A DNA stretch of 64,000 nt from Vreelandella massiliensis. GTDB taxonomy: Bacteria; Pseudomonadota; Gammaproteobacteria; Pseudomonadales; Halomonadaceae. Location: contig NZ_LT699745.1 in NCBI RefSeq assembly GCF_900155385.1, positions 773,720-837,719 of the forward strand. The letters run 5' to 3'. Below, in pieces: positions 7,595-15,317 of the stretch. Position 1 is the stretch's first letter. The number at the start of each line of letters is the position of its first letter. Position numbers and translations under genes: made by a program. Under the pieces are notes generated by a model. The model ran no database searches. It saw only the letters and a program-made list of their open reading frames with translations, and was not told the DNA's origin.

Positions 7595-8203
7595 ATGGAA
7601 CCCACAACACTCCCGCTTTTAATCGCGATTTTGGCGGTTTGGGCAAGCCTTAACGGCGGCTTGGTGGTGATTTACCTGCTGGTGTCGGGTGAAACACTGG
7701 GCTTTAACCTGGGCTTGAGTAAGCGCAAGCCCCGCAAGCAAGTCGACGATGTGGCGTCAGCCCCCACGGATGACGCCCCTGTGCTGGTGGATGAAAGTGC
7801 CGGCGCCTGGGGGCTTTTTGTGATGTTTGATGACCCCACGATCGCCTCTAACGAGCGCTTGAGCATCGTGCTCTCGTCCGCCGGGGCGGTGTATGAGAGC
7901 AGCAGCAAATCCTTCACCGTGGCGGGGGATTCACCCCGTAACCCCATCTATATCGCTAACGCTTACCCGCCCGGCACCTTGCCTACCTTCAACCAGGATA
8001 ACGGCCATTTCCCCGTGAAGGGTGTCAGTGTGAAGATGCTAAAAAAGAGCAAAAGCGCCACGCCCAATAAGCTTCAACTGGTACGCTTGGTGAATTTGGC
8101 AAAAGAGCTTTCCCGCATCGGCGGTAAGGTAGTCGATGCGGAGAAGCACCCCGTGACGGCTAGCGGTTTTCAGGCGGTTATCGACGGCAAGGCGAAGGTG
8201 TAG
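7595..8203 (+). CDS. single-pass membrane protein with a ZipA C-terminal-like domain
   Basis: A 202-residue protein with one N-terminal transmembrane helix (residues about 7-30, PLLIAILAVWASLNGGLVVI). A basic patch SKRKPRKQ follows, then a Pro/Asp-rich linker to about residue 65 and a globular C-terminal domain. That domain (FVMFDDPTIASNERLSIVLS, FTVAG...NPIYIANAYPPGTLP, FPVKGVSVKMLKKS, LVRLVNLAKELSRIGGKVVD) follows the order of the ZipA FtsZ-binding fold. The match is remote and by eye, so the function is inference. Usual ZipA neighbours (ligA, smc) are absent, so this would be a paralogue or a protein reusing the fold. It lies between repeat clusters. Confidence 0.5.
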   Translation: MEPTTLPLLIAILAVWASLNGGLVVIYLLVSGETLGFNLGLSKRKPRKQVDDVASAPTDDAPVLVDESAGAWGLFVMFDDPTIASNERLSIVLSSAGAVYESSSKSFTVAGDSPRNPIYIANAYPPGTLPTFNQDNGHFPVKGVSVKMLKKSKSATPNKLQLVRLVNLAKELSRIGGKVVDAEKHPVTASGFQAVIDGKAKV

Positions 8204-8221
8204 GGGGAAGTAGAGCGCCAC

Positions 8222-8245
8222 ACTTCGACAGGCTCAGTGTGAACG
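8222..8245. repeat. REP-like repeat, single unit
   Basis: cttcgacaggctcagtgtgaac, one unit of the dispersed repeat, lies between the ZipA-like gene and the coiled-coil gene. Confidence 0.65.
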
Positions 8246-8298
8246 AGCTGTGCTATATTCGTTCGCGTTAATACTTTTATGCCGTTTCTGGGGGAGTT

Positions 8299-8655
8299 GT
8301 GAAGCAAGCGTCCGCGAGCATTTCCGCTTATGAGGTGATCTATGACCTCATCCCTAAGCTGAACACCATGAAAAAAGAAGTCAATACCACACTAAAGGTG
8401 ACGGTGGAAACGAGCAAAACGGCGGCGCAGAAGGCGCGATATGAGTCGCTGCAAAAGGAGTTTGAGCTGGAGCTGATGATGATCCGCTTGAATTTGGAGC
8501 ATCTACTCAACCGCTATGAGAATGAGCTTGAGGCGGTGACGCAAGATAAGCGCCGCGACGTTTACCTGTCTCTGGACGCGCATGAGGCCACGGCGGTTGA
8601 AAGCGCTAAAGCGCTGTACCAACGCTTGCAAGCGTTAACCCAGGCGGAGCGATAA
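8299..8655 (+). CDS. small coiled-coil protein of unknown function
   Basis: A 118-residue, highly charged and probably all-helical protein. It starts at GTG 8299 (MKQASASISAYEVIYDLIPK) behind a GGGGGAG ribosome site. Long heptad-like stretches run from about residue 20 to 80 (LNTMKKEVNTTLKVTVETSK; YESLQKEFELELMMIRLNLE), followed by the conserved end block RRDVYLSLDAHEATAVESAK and ALYQRLQAL. No family recognised. A second, truncated copy of the end block lies at 3624-3778, so it belongs to a small local gene family tied to the repeat-rich region. Confidence 0.6.
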   Translation: MKQASASISAYEVIYDLIPKLNTMKKEVNTTLKVTVETSKTAAQKARYESLQKEFELELMMIRLNLEHLLNRYENELEAVTQDKRRDVYLSLDAHEATAVESAKALYQRLQALTQAER

Positions 8656-8710
8656 GTGGATAGTAGGTATCGAGCGTTACACTTTGATACATGAAAAGCG
8701 GCACTTAGGG

Positions 8711-8737
8711 TCAAGTTCGCAATCAATAAGCCGAGAG
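8711..8737 (+). promoter_or_regulatory. sigma-28 (FliA)-like promoter for the first fliD
   Basis: TCAAGTTC - 11 bp - GCCGAGAG matches the FliA consensus TAAAGTTT-N11-GCCGATAA at 6/8 and 6/8 with exact spacing. It lies 118 bp upstream of the fliD start at 8855. Confidence 0.55.
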
Positions 8738-8854
8738 GCTAAGGTATTAGGCAATTCAATAAGGCGCATGAGCGTCGAACACATATCAGTGTGGCGCGCC
8801 AGTAAGTAACACGCGTGCGTGTAAGTACGCACTGTGAAAGAGGATGGTTTTGGT

Positions 8855-10237
8855 ATGTCGATTTCATCGCTTGGCATTGGCTCTGGGCTTGACCTTAACG
8901 GCCTTCTGGATCAGCTGCGCAGCGCGGAGCGTGAGAAACTAGCGCCTATCGAGCAGCAAATTGAGTCTGAGCAGACCAAAATTTCCGCGTATGGCCAGCT
9001 GGAGAGCGCCCTCTCGGAGTTCCAGAGTAGTGCCAGTGCGCTGGGTGACAGCTCGTTGTATGAAAGCCTCTCCGCGAGCACCAGCGGCGAGGCGGTCAGC
9101 GCGGCCGCTGATGAAACCGCGATGCCAGGGCGCTACGACATTGATGTGACGTCGCTTGCTACGCGTGGGACGCTGGCCTCAACCGGCGTTGCTGATCCGG
9201 AAGCAGCAATTTCAGGTGGTACTGATCAGCAGATGGAGTTCACTTTTGGTGATGATACAAACTCCAGCAAGAGTGTTGCCATCCCAGCAAATAGCTCTTT
9301 AGAGGAGATCCGCGATGCCATCAATGCCGACGAAAACGCGGGCGTCAACGCGACAATTATTAATGACGGCAGTGGCTCCAATGAGTTTCGTCTGGCTCTG
9401 ACGTCACGTGAAACCGGTGCGGATGCTTCGATTTCTAGTTTTGAATTTAGTGAAACTGAGCCCTTTACGCCTGATGGGGCAAATAATACCAACACTCATC
9501 AAGCAGGCACCGACGCGAGCCTGGACGTGAATGGCATCACCATTACCAGCGCCAATAACCAGGTGGAAGGTGCGGTTCAGGGCGTGACCTTGAACCTGCA
9601 GAGCGAAGGCACCGGCACGGTGTCCGTCGAGCAAGACACCCTCGCCGTGCGCGAAGCGGTGACCGGCTTTGTGGACTCCTACAATTCGCTAAAAACCACC
9701 ATCGGCGATCTAACGTCCTTTAACCAGGAGACTGGCCAAGCCGGCGAGCTAAACGGCGACAACACGGTGCGCCGGGTGGAGTCGACCTTGCGCAGCGCGT
9801 TGAGCGGGGGCGTTGCGTCGGGCGGTGATGGCTTCTCGATGCTGAGCGATATCGGCATTTCACTGGAGCTCGATGGCACGCTTTCCGTGGACGAAGGGCG
9901 TTTGGATGACGTGATCGCTAACGATCAGCAGGCGCTATCGGATTTCTTTGCCGGCGGTGAGAGCTCCACCGGCTTGGCTGAGCAAATTGATACCAGCGTC
10001 GATCAAATGCTGAGCCGTTATGGCACCGTGCAAGGCGCCATCAATGGCTCGGAAAATCGGGTGGAGTCGCTAGGTGAGCGCTACACGCGCATGGAGCAGT
10101 CCGTCGAACTCACGATCAGCCGCTACCGCGAGCAGTTTAGCCAGCTTGACGGCATGATTGCCGAGATGAACCAAACCAGCAACTACCTTAGCAACCAGTT
10201 CTCGGCGCTAGAGGCGCAGATGAACGCCGGTAGTTAA
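8855..10237 (+). CDS. fliD: flagellar hook-associated protein 2 / filament cap FliD (copy 1)
   Basis: FliD forms the oligomeric cap at the filament tip and helps flagellin fold and insert. The 460-residue product begins MSISSLGIGSGLDLNGLLDQ, the conserved FliD N-terminus. It then has coiled-coil sequence, the SLEEIRDAINADENAGV block, VNGITITS and VEGAVQGVTLNL motifs. The C-terminal coiled coil ends NRVESLGERYTRMEQSVELT and FSALEAQMNAGS. The ATG at 8855 is used; the GTG at 8834 would add seven unconserved residues. A second fliD follows in tandem, and no flagellin or fliS is nearby. A sigma-28-like site precedes it and a terminator follows. Confidence 0.93.
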   Translation: MSISSLGIGSGLDLNGLLDQLRSAEREKLAPIEQQIESEQTKISAYGQLESALSEFQSSASALGDSSLYESLSASTSGEAVSAAADETAMPGRYDIDVTSLATRGTLASTGVADPEAAISGGTDQQMEFTFGDDTNSSKSVAIPANSSLEEIRDAINADENAGVNATIINDGSGSNEFRLALTSRETGADASISSFEFSETEPFTPDGANNTNTHQAGTDASLDVNGITITSANNQVEGAVQGVTLNLQSEGTGTVSVEQDTLAVREAVTGFVDSYNSLKTTIGDLTSFNQETGQAGELNGDNTVRRVESTLRSALSGGVASGGDGFSMLSDIGISLELDGTLSVDEGRLDDVIANDQQALSDFFAGGESSTGLAEQIDTSVDQMLSRYGTVQGAINGSENRVESLGERYTRMEQSVELTISRYREQFSQLDGMIAEMNQTSNYLSNQFSALEAQMNAGS

Positions 10238-10271
10238 CCCGCTGATGGTTTAATCCCGCGCTGATAGTAAC

Positions 10272-10297
10272 AAAAGCCCGCTTAACGCGGGCTTTTT
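10272..10297 (+). terminator. Rho-independent terminator after fliD copy 1
   Basis: AAAGCCCGC-ttaac-GCGGGCTTTTT: GC-rich stem with a T run, 35 bp after the fliD stop. Confidence 0.85.
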
Positions 10298-10346
10298 GCT
10301 GGCTAGCCGTTCGCCCTGACACAACGAGCTGATACACTTAAAGAAC

Positions 10347-10374
10347 AAAAAGGCGCTAAAGGAAGCGCCTTTTT
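10347..10374 (+). terminator. second hairpin terminator between the two fliD genes
   Basis: AAAAAGGCGCT-aaagga-AGCGCCTTTTT is a near-symmetric stem with A and T runs, so it could act in both directions. Its loop and right arm overlap the sigma-28-like site listed next. Confidence 0.75.
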
Positions 10375-10383
10375 AGTCGATAA
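10357..10383 (+). promoter_or_regulatory. sigma-28 (FliA)-like promoter for the second fliD
   Basis: TAAAGGAA - 11 bp - GTCGATAA: the -10 matches GCCGATAA at 7/8, the -35 matches TAAAGTTT at 5/8, and the spacing is exact. It overlaps the terminator hairpin and lies 103 bp before the second fliD. A perfect 14-bp palindrome (10408-10421, ACAGTGCGCACTGT) lies just downstream. Confidence 0.45.
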
Positions 10384-10486
10384 TAAAATCAACGACAATT
10401 CCAACCGACAGTGCGCACTGTCCGCTTTTATGCAGGCGAAGCGCAATACGTGTTTGGTTTAGCCTTATTTACTGAGGATTTCCAGT

Positions 10487-11896
10487 ATGGCGACAATAAC
10501 CTCTCTCGGTATTGGCTCCGGCCTCGATCTTAACGGCCTGCTCGACCAGCTCAAGGATGCCGAGCGCGGCAAGCTTGCGCCCATCACGCGTCAGCAAGAG
10601 CAGCAGGAAGCCAAAATTTCAGCGTACGGCAAGATTCAGTCCTCCCTAGAGGGGCTGAAAGAGGCAGTCGACGGTCTCAAAGACCCCAAGCTTTTCCAGA
10701 GCCTCTCCGCTAGCGTGCGCGGCGACGAGATCACGGCTACCACGGATGCCAAGGCGCTGCCGGGCAGCTACCGCGTAGAGGTGAGCCAGCTTGCCACTAG
10801 CGGCACTCTCGCATCCAGTCAGATTGGCAATAGCAGCGAACCGCTAACGCTGGGTGGCGCGACGCAGTTAGAGCTTACCTTTAACGATAAAGAAAGTGTC
10901 ACCATTGAGATTGCTGAAGATAGCAGCCTAGAAGATATCCGTGATGCTATTAATGCCAAGAAAGACGCTGGAGTAAGTGCCAGCGTGATTTTTGACGGTA
11001 CCGGTTACCGCTTAGCGCTGAATTCTAGCGATACTGGCGATAAAGCTTCCATCCAAAGCTTTGATTTCTACGCCGGCGACGACCGTACAACCCCTATTAC
11101 CGTCAAGGATTCAGATGAGAAAGAGTTGACGAACGGCACGCCTATCAGCGGCCAAGACGCGGCGTTGAAAGTCAACGGTATCAATATTACCAGCGACACC
11201 AACCAGGTCGAAGGCGCGATCCAGGGCGTCACCTTGAACCTGGGTGATCTCGATATTGGCAAAGATGAAACGGCAAGCAGCACCGTCACGGTCGAGCGCA
11301 ATACGCTCAAAATTCGCGAAGCCGTGGGCGATTTTGTTGACGCCTTTAACGATATGAAGGACACCATCGGCTCGCTGACGAAATACTCCGGCGACCGCGA
11401 AACCGCCGGTGAGCTGGTGGGCGATAGCACGGTACGCACCATCGAAGGCCGCTTGCGTGGCGCGCTGACAGGCGGTGTGGTAGGCGGTGAGTTTTCCACG
11501 CTGAACCAGCTGGGGATTACGCTGCAGCGCGATGGCACCTTGGAAATCGACGAAGACGCGATTAGCGATCTGGCCAAAAACAGCCCCGATGCCTTGAGCG
11601 ATTTTTTTGCCGGCGTTGAGGGGGAAAACGGCTTGGCCGATACCCTGAGCAAAACCGTGGCGCAGCTGACAGGGGATAAAGGTACTCTCGGGATTGCGAT
11701 TAGCGGCGCGGAGAATCGCGTCGAGAGCTTGGGCGTGCGCTACGAGCGCATGGAGCAGAGCATCGAGCGCACGATTTCGCGCTATCGGGTACAGTTTGGT
11801 CAGCTCGACTCCATGATCGCGCAGATGAACCAAACCAGTACGTACCTGAACCAGCAGTTCGATGCCCTTGATGCGGCACTAGGCCGTAAGAAGTAA
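10487..11896 (+). CDS. fliD: flagellar hook-associated protein 2 / filament cap FliD (copy 2)
   Basis: A second full-length FliD (469 residues) starting MATITSLGIGSGLDLNGLLD. It shares with copy 1 the N-terminal block, the RDAINAKKDAGV and VNGINITSDTNQVEGAIQGV motifs, and the C-terminal block (GAENRVESLGVRYERMEQSI, QFGQLDSMIAQMNQTSTYL). The central region that forms the exposed cap domains is clearly diverged. GAGGA precedes the ATG. Expected to be exported through the flagellar type III apparatus and assembled at the filament tip. The tandem pair looks like an old duplication outside any flagellar operon. Whether the two form one mixed cap or alternate is not known. Confidence 0.92.
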   Translation: MATITSLGIGSGLDLNGLLDQLKDAERGKLAPITRQQEQQEAKISAYGKIQSSLEGLKEAVDGLKDPKLFQSLSASVRGDEITATTDAKALPGSYRVEVSQLATSGTLASSQIGNSSEPLTLGGATQLELTFNDKESVTIEIAEDSSLEDIRDAINAKKDAGVSASVIFDGTGYRLALNSSDTGDKASIQSFDFYAGDDRTTPITVKDSDEKELTNGTPISGQDAALKVNGINITSDTNQVEGAIQGVTLNLGDLDIGKDETASSTVTVERNTLKIREAVGDFVDAFNDMKDTIGSLTKYSGDRETAGELVGDSTVRTIEGRLRGALTGGVVGGEFSTLNQLGITLQRDGTLEIDEDAISDLAKNSPDALSDFFAGVEGENGLADTLSKTVAQLTGDKGTLGIAISGAENRVESLGVRYERMEQSIERTISRYRVQFGQLDSMIAQMNQTSTYLNQQFDALDAALGRKK

Positions 11897-11939
11897 TGGC
11901 GCTTTAAGGTAGATTGATAACTTCGGAAAAGGACTTCCC

Positions 11940-13340
11940 ATGCTTGATATTCTCCACCACGGTGGCGCCAGCGGTGTCACCGGGAGTTGCCACCAGCTTG
12001 TGCTTGATCGCGAGCACTCCCTGCTTATTGATTGCGGCCTCTTCCAGGGCGAAGACGCCGCGCGCGACAGTTTCGAGCAGCTCACCGTTGAGTTTGATGT
12101 CAGCCCGCTGAAGGCGCTGATCATTACCCATGTGCATATCGACCATATCGGGCGGCTGCCGTACTTGCTGGCGGCGGGCTTTAGCGGGCCGATTCTCTGC
12201 TCCATCCCGTCAGCGAGGCTGTTGCCGCTGGTGATCGAGGACGCGCTCAAAATCGGCTTTACCCGCAACGCGCGCTTGATCGAGCAGTTTCAAGCCCAGC
12301 TTGAACGCCAGTTGGTGCCGCTGCCTTACGGCCAGTGGCATACGGTGGTGGATGCGAGTGGCATGACCACCCGGGTCAAACTCAAGCGCGCCGGGCATAT
12401 TCTCGGCTCCAGCTACGTGGAAGTGTCGCACCAGGGTGCCCGTGGCGAGAAAGAGCGGGTGGTGTTCTCCGGTGATTTAGGCGCGCCCTACGCACCGCTA
12501 CTGCCGGCACCCCAATCACCCTACGGCTGCGATCAGCTGGTGCTGGAGAGCACCTACGGCGACCGGCGCCACCCCGACCGGCGTGCGCGCCGGGCAACGC
12601 TCAAGGCGGCCATCGAGCAGGCGCTGGAGAACGGCGGCACGGTGATGGTGCCGGCGTTCAGCATCGGGCGCACCCAGGAGCTGCTCTACGAGCTGGAGAC
12701 GATTATTCATCAAGCGCGCGGGCCGCAGGGTCGGCGCTGGCGGGCGCTGGAAATCATCGTCGATTCGCCCTTGGCGGCGCGTTTTACCCAGGTCTACCGC
12801 GAGCTTAAACCCTACTGGGACGCCGAGGCGCAGCGACGTCTGCGCGGTGGGCGCCATCCGTTAAGCTTTGACAACCTCTACACGGTGGAGAGCCACGCCG
12901 AGCATGAGCAGACGGTCGAGTATCTGGCGCGCAACGGGCGCCCGGCGGTGGTGATTGCCGCTAGCGGCATGTGCGCCGGCGGGCGGATCATGAACTACCT
13001 TAAGGCGATGCTGAGCGACGCACGCCATCAGGTCCTTTTTGTGGGGTACCAAGGCGCGGGCACGCCGGGGCGTGATATTCAGGCCTACGGGCCGCGCGGT
13101 GGCTGGGTCGAGATTGACGGCGAGCGGATCGATATCAAGGCCGGGGTTATCACGCTGAGCGGCTACTCTGCCCACGCGGACCAGGAAGACTTGCTCAATT
13201 TCGTCAAGCGCATGCGCCGCTGGCCGTGCCGCATCCGGCTGGTGCATGGTGAGCGGGAAGCCCGCGTGGCGCTCGCGCGGGAGCTAAAAGCGCTCTATCG
13301 GCGCAAAGGACGCGAGGTCGAGGTCATTAACGCTACGTGA
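11940..13340 (+). CDS. beta-CASP metallo-beta-lactamase-fold RNA-processing nuclease
   Basis: A 466-residue MBL-fold protein of the CPSF/Ysh1-like beta-CASP group, predicted to be an RNase. Zinc-binding motifs are LLIDCGLFQG (motif 1), THVHIDHIGRLP (HxHxDH), GHILGSSYVEV and VVFSGDLG. The beta-CASP domain has VLESTYGDRRH and VPAFSIGRTQELL, then AASGMCAGGRIMNYLK, and the RMMBL domain carries LSGYSAHADQEDLL. AAAGGA lies before the ATG at 11940. It is 43 bp behind fliD copy 2 but has no evident functional link, and a bidirectional terminator follows it. Confidence 0.92.
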   Translation: MLDILHHGGASGVTGSCHQLVLDREHSLLIDCGLFQGEDAARDSFEQLTVEFDVSPLKALIITHVHIDHIGRLPYLLAAGFSGPILCSIPSARLLPLVIEDALKIGFTRNARLIEQFQAQLERQLVPLPYGQWHTVVDASGMTTRVKLKRAGHILGSSYVEVSHQGARGEKERVVFSGDLGAPYAPLLPAPQSPYGCDQLVLESTYGDRRHPDRRARRATLKAAIEQALENGGTVMVPAFSIGRTQELLYELETIIHQARGPQGRRWRALEIIVDSPLAARFTQVYRELKPYWDAEAQRRLRGGRHPLSFDNLYTVESHAEHEQTVEYLARNGRPAVVIAASGMCAGGRIMNYLKAMLSDARHQVLFVGYQGAGTPGRDIQAYGPRGGWVEIDGERIDIKAGVITLSGYSAHADQEDLLNFVKRMRRWPCRIRLVHGEREARVALARELKALYRRKGREVEVINAT

Positions 13341-13352
13341 GCGCCCATAAAA

Positions 13353-13380
13353 ACGCCCCGCCGGTTTCCCGACGGGGCGT
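13353..13380. terminator. bidirectional terminator between the beta-CASP gene and nhaD
   Basis: ACGCCCCG - 12-base loop - CGGGGCGT with A-rich flank to the left and T-rich to the right, centred between two convergent genes. Confidence 0.75.
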
Positions 13381-13411
13381 GCAGTTTTAACGAACCAAAG
13401 CGGTTAAGCGT

Positions 13412-14890
13412 TTAGCCAAATAGCGCGAAGCTCTCCGCGTTCAGCCACATGTGGACGACGATGCTGGCCACGTAACCCACGAAAATGACCGGCGTCCAGC
13501 GCAGGTGGCCCATGAAGGTGTAGGCGCCGCGTGCTTGACCCATCACGGCCACGCCGGCGGCGGAGCCGATGGAGAGGAGGCTGCCGCCCACGCCCGCGGT
13601 GAGAGTGATCAACAACCACTGGCCGTGGGACATATCCGGCTCCATGGTGAGTACCGCGAACATCACGGGGATGTTATCTATCAGCGCGGAAACAACGCCC
13701 AGGGTAATATTCGCCGCGGTAGCGTTCCAGCCGATATAGAGTGCTTCGGAGAGCATGGCGAGGTAGCCCATAAAGCCTAGGCCGCCGACGCACATCACCA
13801 CCCCGTAGAAGAACAGCAGCGTGTCCCACTCGGCGCGCGCGACGCGGTTGAAGACGTCAAACGGCACCACGCTACCCAGCTGGGCCAGCTTCTTGTTGTC
13901 GCCACGGCGGCTGTAGCGCTCGCGCTTGCGCTCCAGCGAGCGTGGCAGGCTGCGGCGCAGGTAGTAGCCGAAGAATTGCAGGTAGCCAAGGCCGGTCATC
14001 ATGCCCAGCACTGGTGGCAGGTGCAGCAGCGTATGGCAGGCAACAGCGGTGGCGATCGTGAGCAAGAACAGGGCGATAATGCGCCGCGCGCCGCGTTTGA
14101 GCCACACGTCTTCGTAAACGCTTTCGGGCTTGGCGTCCTTGATGAAGAAGTTCATGATCACAGCCGGGATCAGGAAGTTGACCAGCGAGGGCAAAAACAG
14201 GATGAAGAACTCCTGGAACTCGACCAGGCCCGCCTGCCAGACCATCAGCGTGGTGATATCGCCGAAGGGGCTAAAGGCGCCGCCGGCGTTGGCGGCCACG
14301 ACGATATTGATACACGCCATGTTGATAAAGCGCTTATCGCCCTCGGCCACTTTGGTCACCACGGCACACATCAAAAGCGCCGTGGTCAGGTTATCGGCGA
14401 TCGGCGAGAGCACAAACGCCAAGCCGCCGGTGAGCCAAAACAGCTTGCGGTAGTTGAAACCTTTACGCAGCATCCACGAGCGCAGCGCGTCGAACACCTT
14501 GCGCTCGTCCATGGCGTTGATGTAGGTCATCGCCACCAGCAGGAACAGCATCAGCTCGGTGAACTCCAGAAGCGTCATGCGGAAGGCGTGTTCTGAGTCC
14601 GCCGACATGCCGTTTTGGACATACACCCAGCCGATGAGGCTCCAGATAATACCGGCGGCCACCAGGACCGGCTTCGATTTGCGCATGTGTATCTTCTCTT
14701 CGGCCATGACCAGCAGGTAGGCCAAAACGAAGATCGCGACGGCGAAAAAGCCCACGCCGGTACTGGTGAGATCCAACTCACCGGTGACGGCGAAAGCGCC
14801 AGGGCTAAAAAAGAGCAGCAGAGTTGCCAACAAAAAAAGCCAGCGGCGATGGGATCGCGGCTGGCTTGAAGGCATGTACAACTTATTCAT
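13412..14890 (-). CDS. nhaD: Na+/H+ antiporter NhaD
   Basis: Inner-membrane sodium/proton antiporter of the NhaD family (ion transporter superfamily), typical of halophilic and alkaliphilic bacteria. The 492-residue product has an N-terminal hydrophobic segment (WLFLLATLLLFFSPGAFA, possibly a cleaved signal) and then about 12 membrane helices. Conserved stretches include LAFVLSPIADNLTTALLMCA, VAANAGGAFSPFGDITTLMV, VVSALIDNIPVMFAVLTMEP and GGSLLSIGSAAGVAVMGQA. The ATG at 14890 has AAGGA upstream; a longer TTG start at 14914 is less likely. It is monocistronic and convergent with the beta-CASP gene. Confidence 0.95.
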   Translation of the reverse strand: MNKLYMPSSQPRSHRRWLFLLATLLLFFSPGAFAVTGELDLTSTGVGFFAVAIFVLAYLLVMAEEKIHMRKSKPVLVAAGIIWSLIGWVYVQNGMSADSEHAFRMTLLEFTELMLFLLVAMTYINAMDERKVFDALRSWMLRKGFNYRKLFWLTGGLAFVLSPIADNLTTALLMCAVVTKVAEGDKRFINMACINIVVAANAGGAFSPFGDITTLMVWQAGLVEFQEFFILFLPSLVNFLIPAVIMNFFIKDAKPESVYEDVWLKRGARRIIALFLLTIATAVACHTLLHLPPVLGMMTGLGYLQFFGYYLRRSLPRSLERKRERYSRRGDNKKLAQLGSVVPFDVFNRVARAEWDTLLFFYGVVMCVGGLGFMGYLAMLSEALYIGWNATAANITLGVVSALIDNIPVMFAVLTMEPDMSHGQWLLITLTAGVGGSLLSIGSAAGVAVMGQARGAYTFMGHLRWTPVIFVGYVASIVVHMWLNAESFALFG

Positions 14891-15097
14891 GGCGACGTTT
14901 TTCCTTTCAGTCAAGCGTCAAAGGGAGGGTGAAAAAACGGCGTTAGTTTAGCAGTTCATACTGCAGCGCAATACGGAATAAAAACGAATGAAACCAGGTA
15001 ATGTCCGCATAATCGTGTCTTTTTTTAGGAAATTAGTCGTTTGTGCAATGGTATCTCAGCGGATATTGCGTTCCTTATTGGTGACAATTTGCCGCGC

Positions 15098-15124
15098 TTC
15101 AGTTTTACGCCTATCCGCCGATAG
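15098..15124 (+). promoter_or_regulatory. sigma-28 (FliA)-like promoter upstream of the GGDEF-EAL gene
   Basis: TTCAGTTT - 11 bp - GCCGATAG matches the FliA consensus at 6/8 and 7/8 with exact spacing, in an intergenic region about 195 bp before the start at 15318. The rest of the 14891-15317 gap shows no gene; it holds one REP-like unit at 15237-15260. Confidence 0.6.
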
Positions 15125-15236
15125 TATGTTGTAGGTCATGCATTCGTATTCAGCCATTGCCCCAGGTCTCTGCGCTGGTTTGACTGCTAGCGTACATTCG
15201 CAGCACTATTAAAGCGTTTTAGTCTCATCGTTTACC

Positions 15237-15260
15237 CTTCGACAAGCTCAGGGCGAACGG
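15237..15260. repeat. REP-like repeat, single unit
   Basis: cttcgacaagctcagggcgaacgg, the dispersed repeat, 58 bp upstream of the GGDEF-EAL gene. Confidence 0.7.
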
Positions 15261-15317
15261 CAGTTAACAATACATTGCGTCTTTTACGCCCTTTATTTTG
15301 GGAGTCACCTATTTTTC

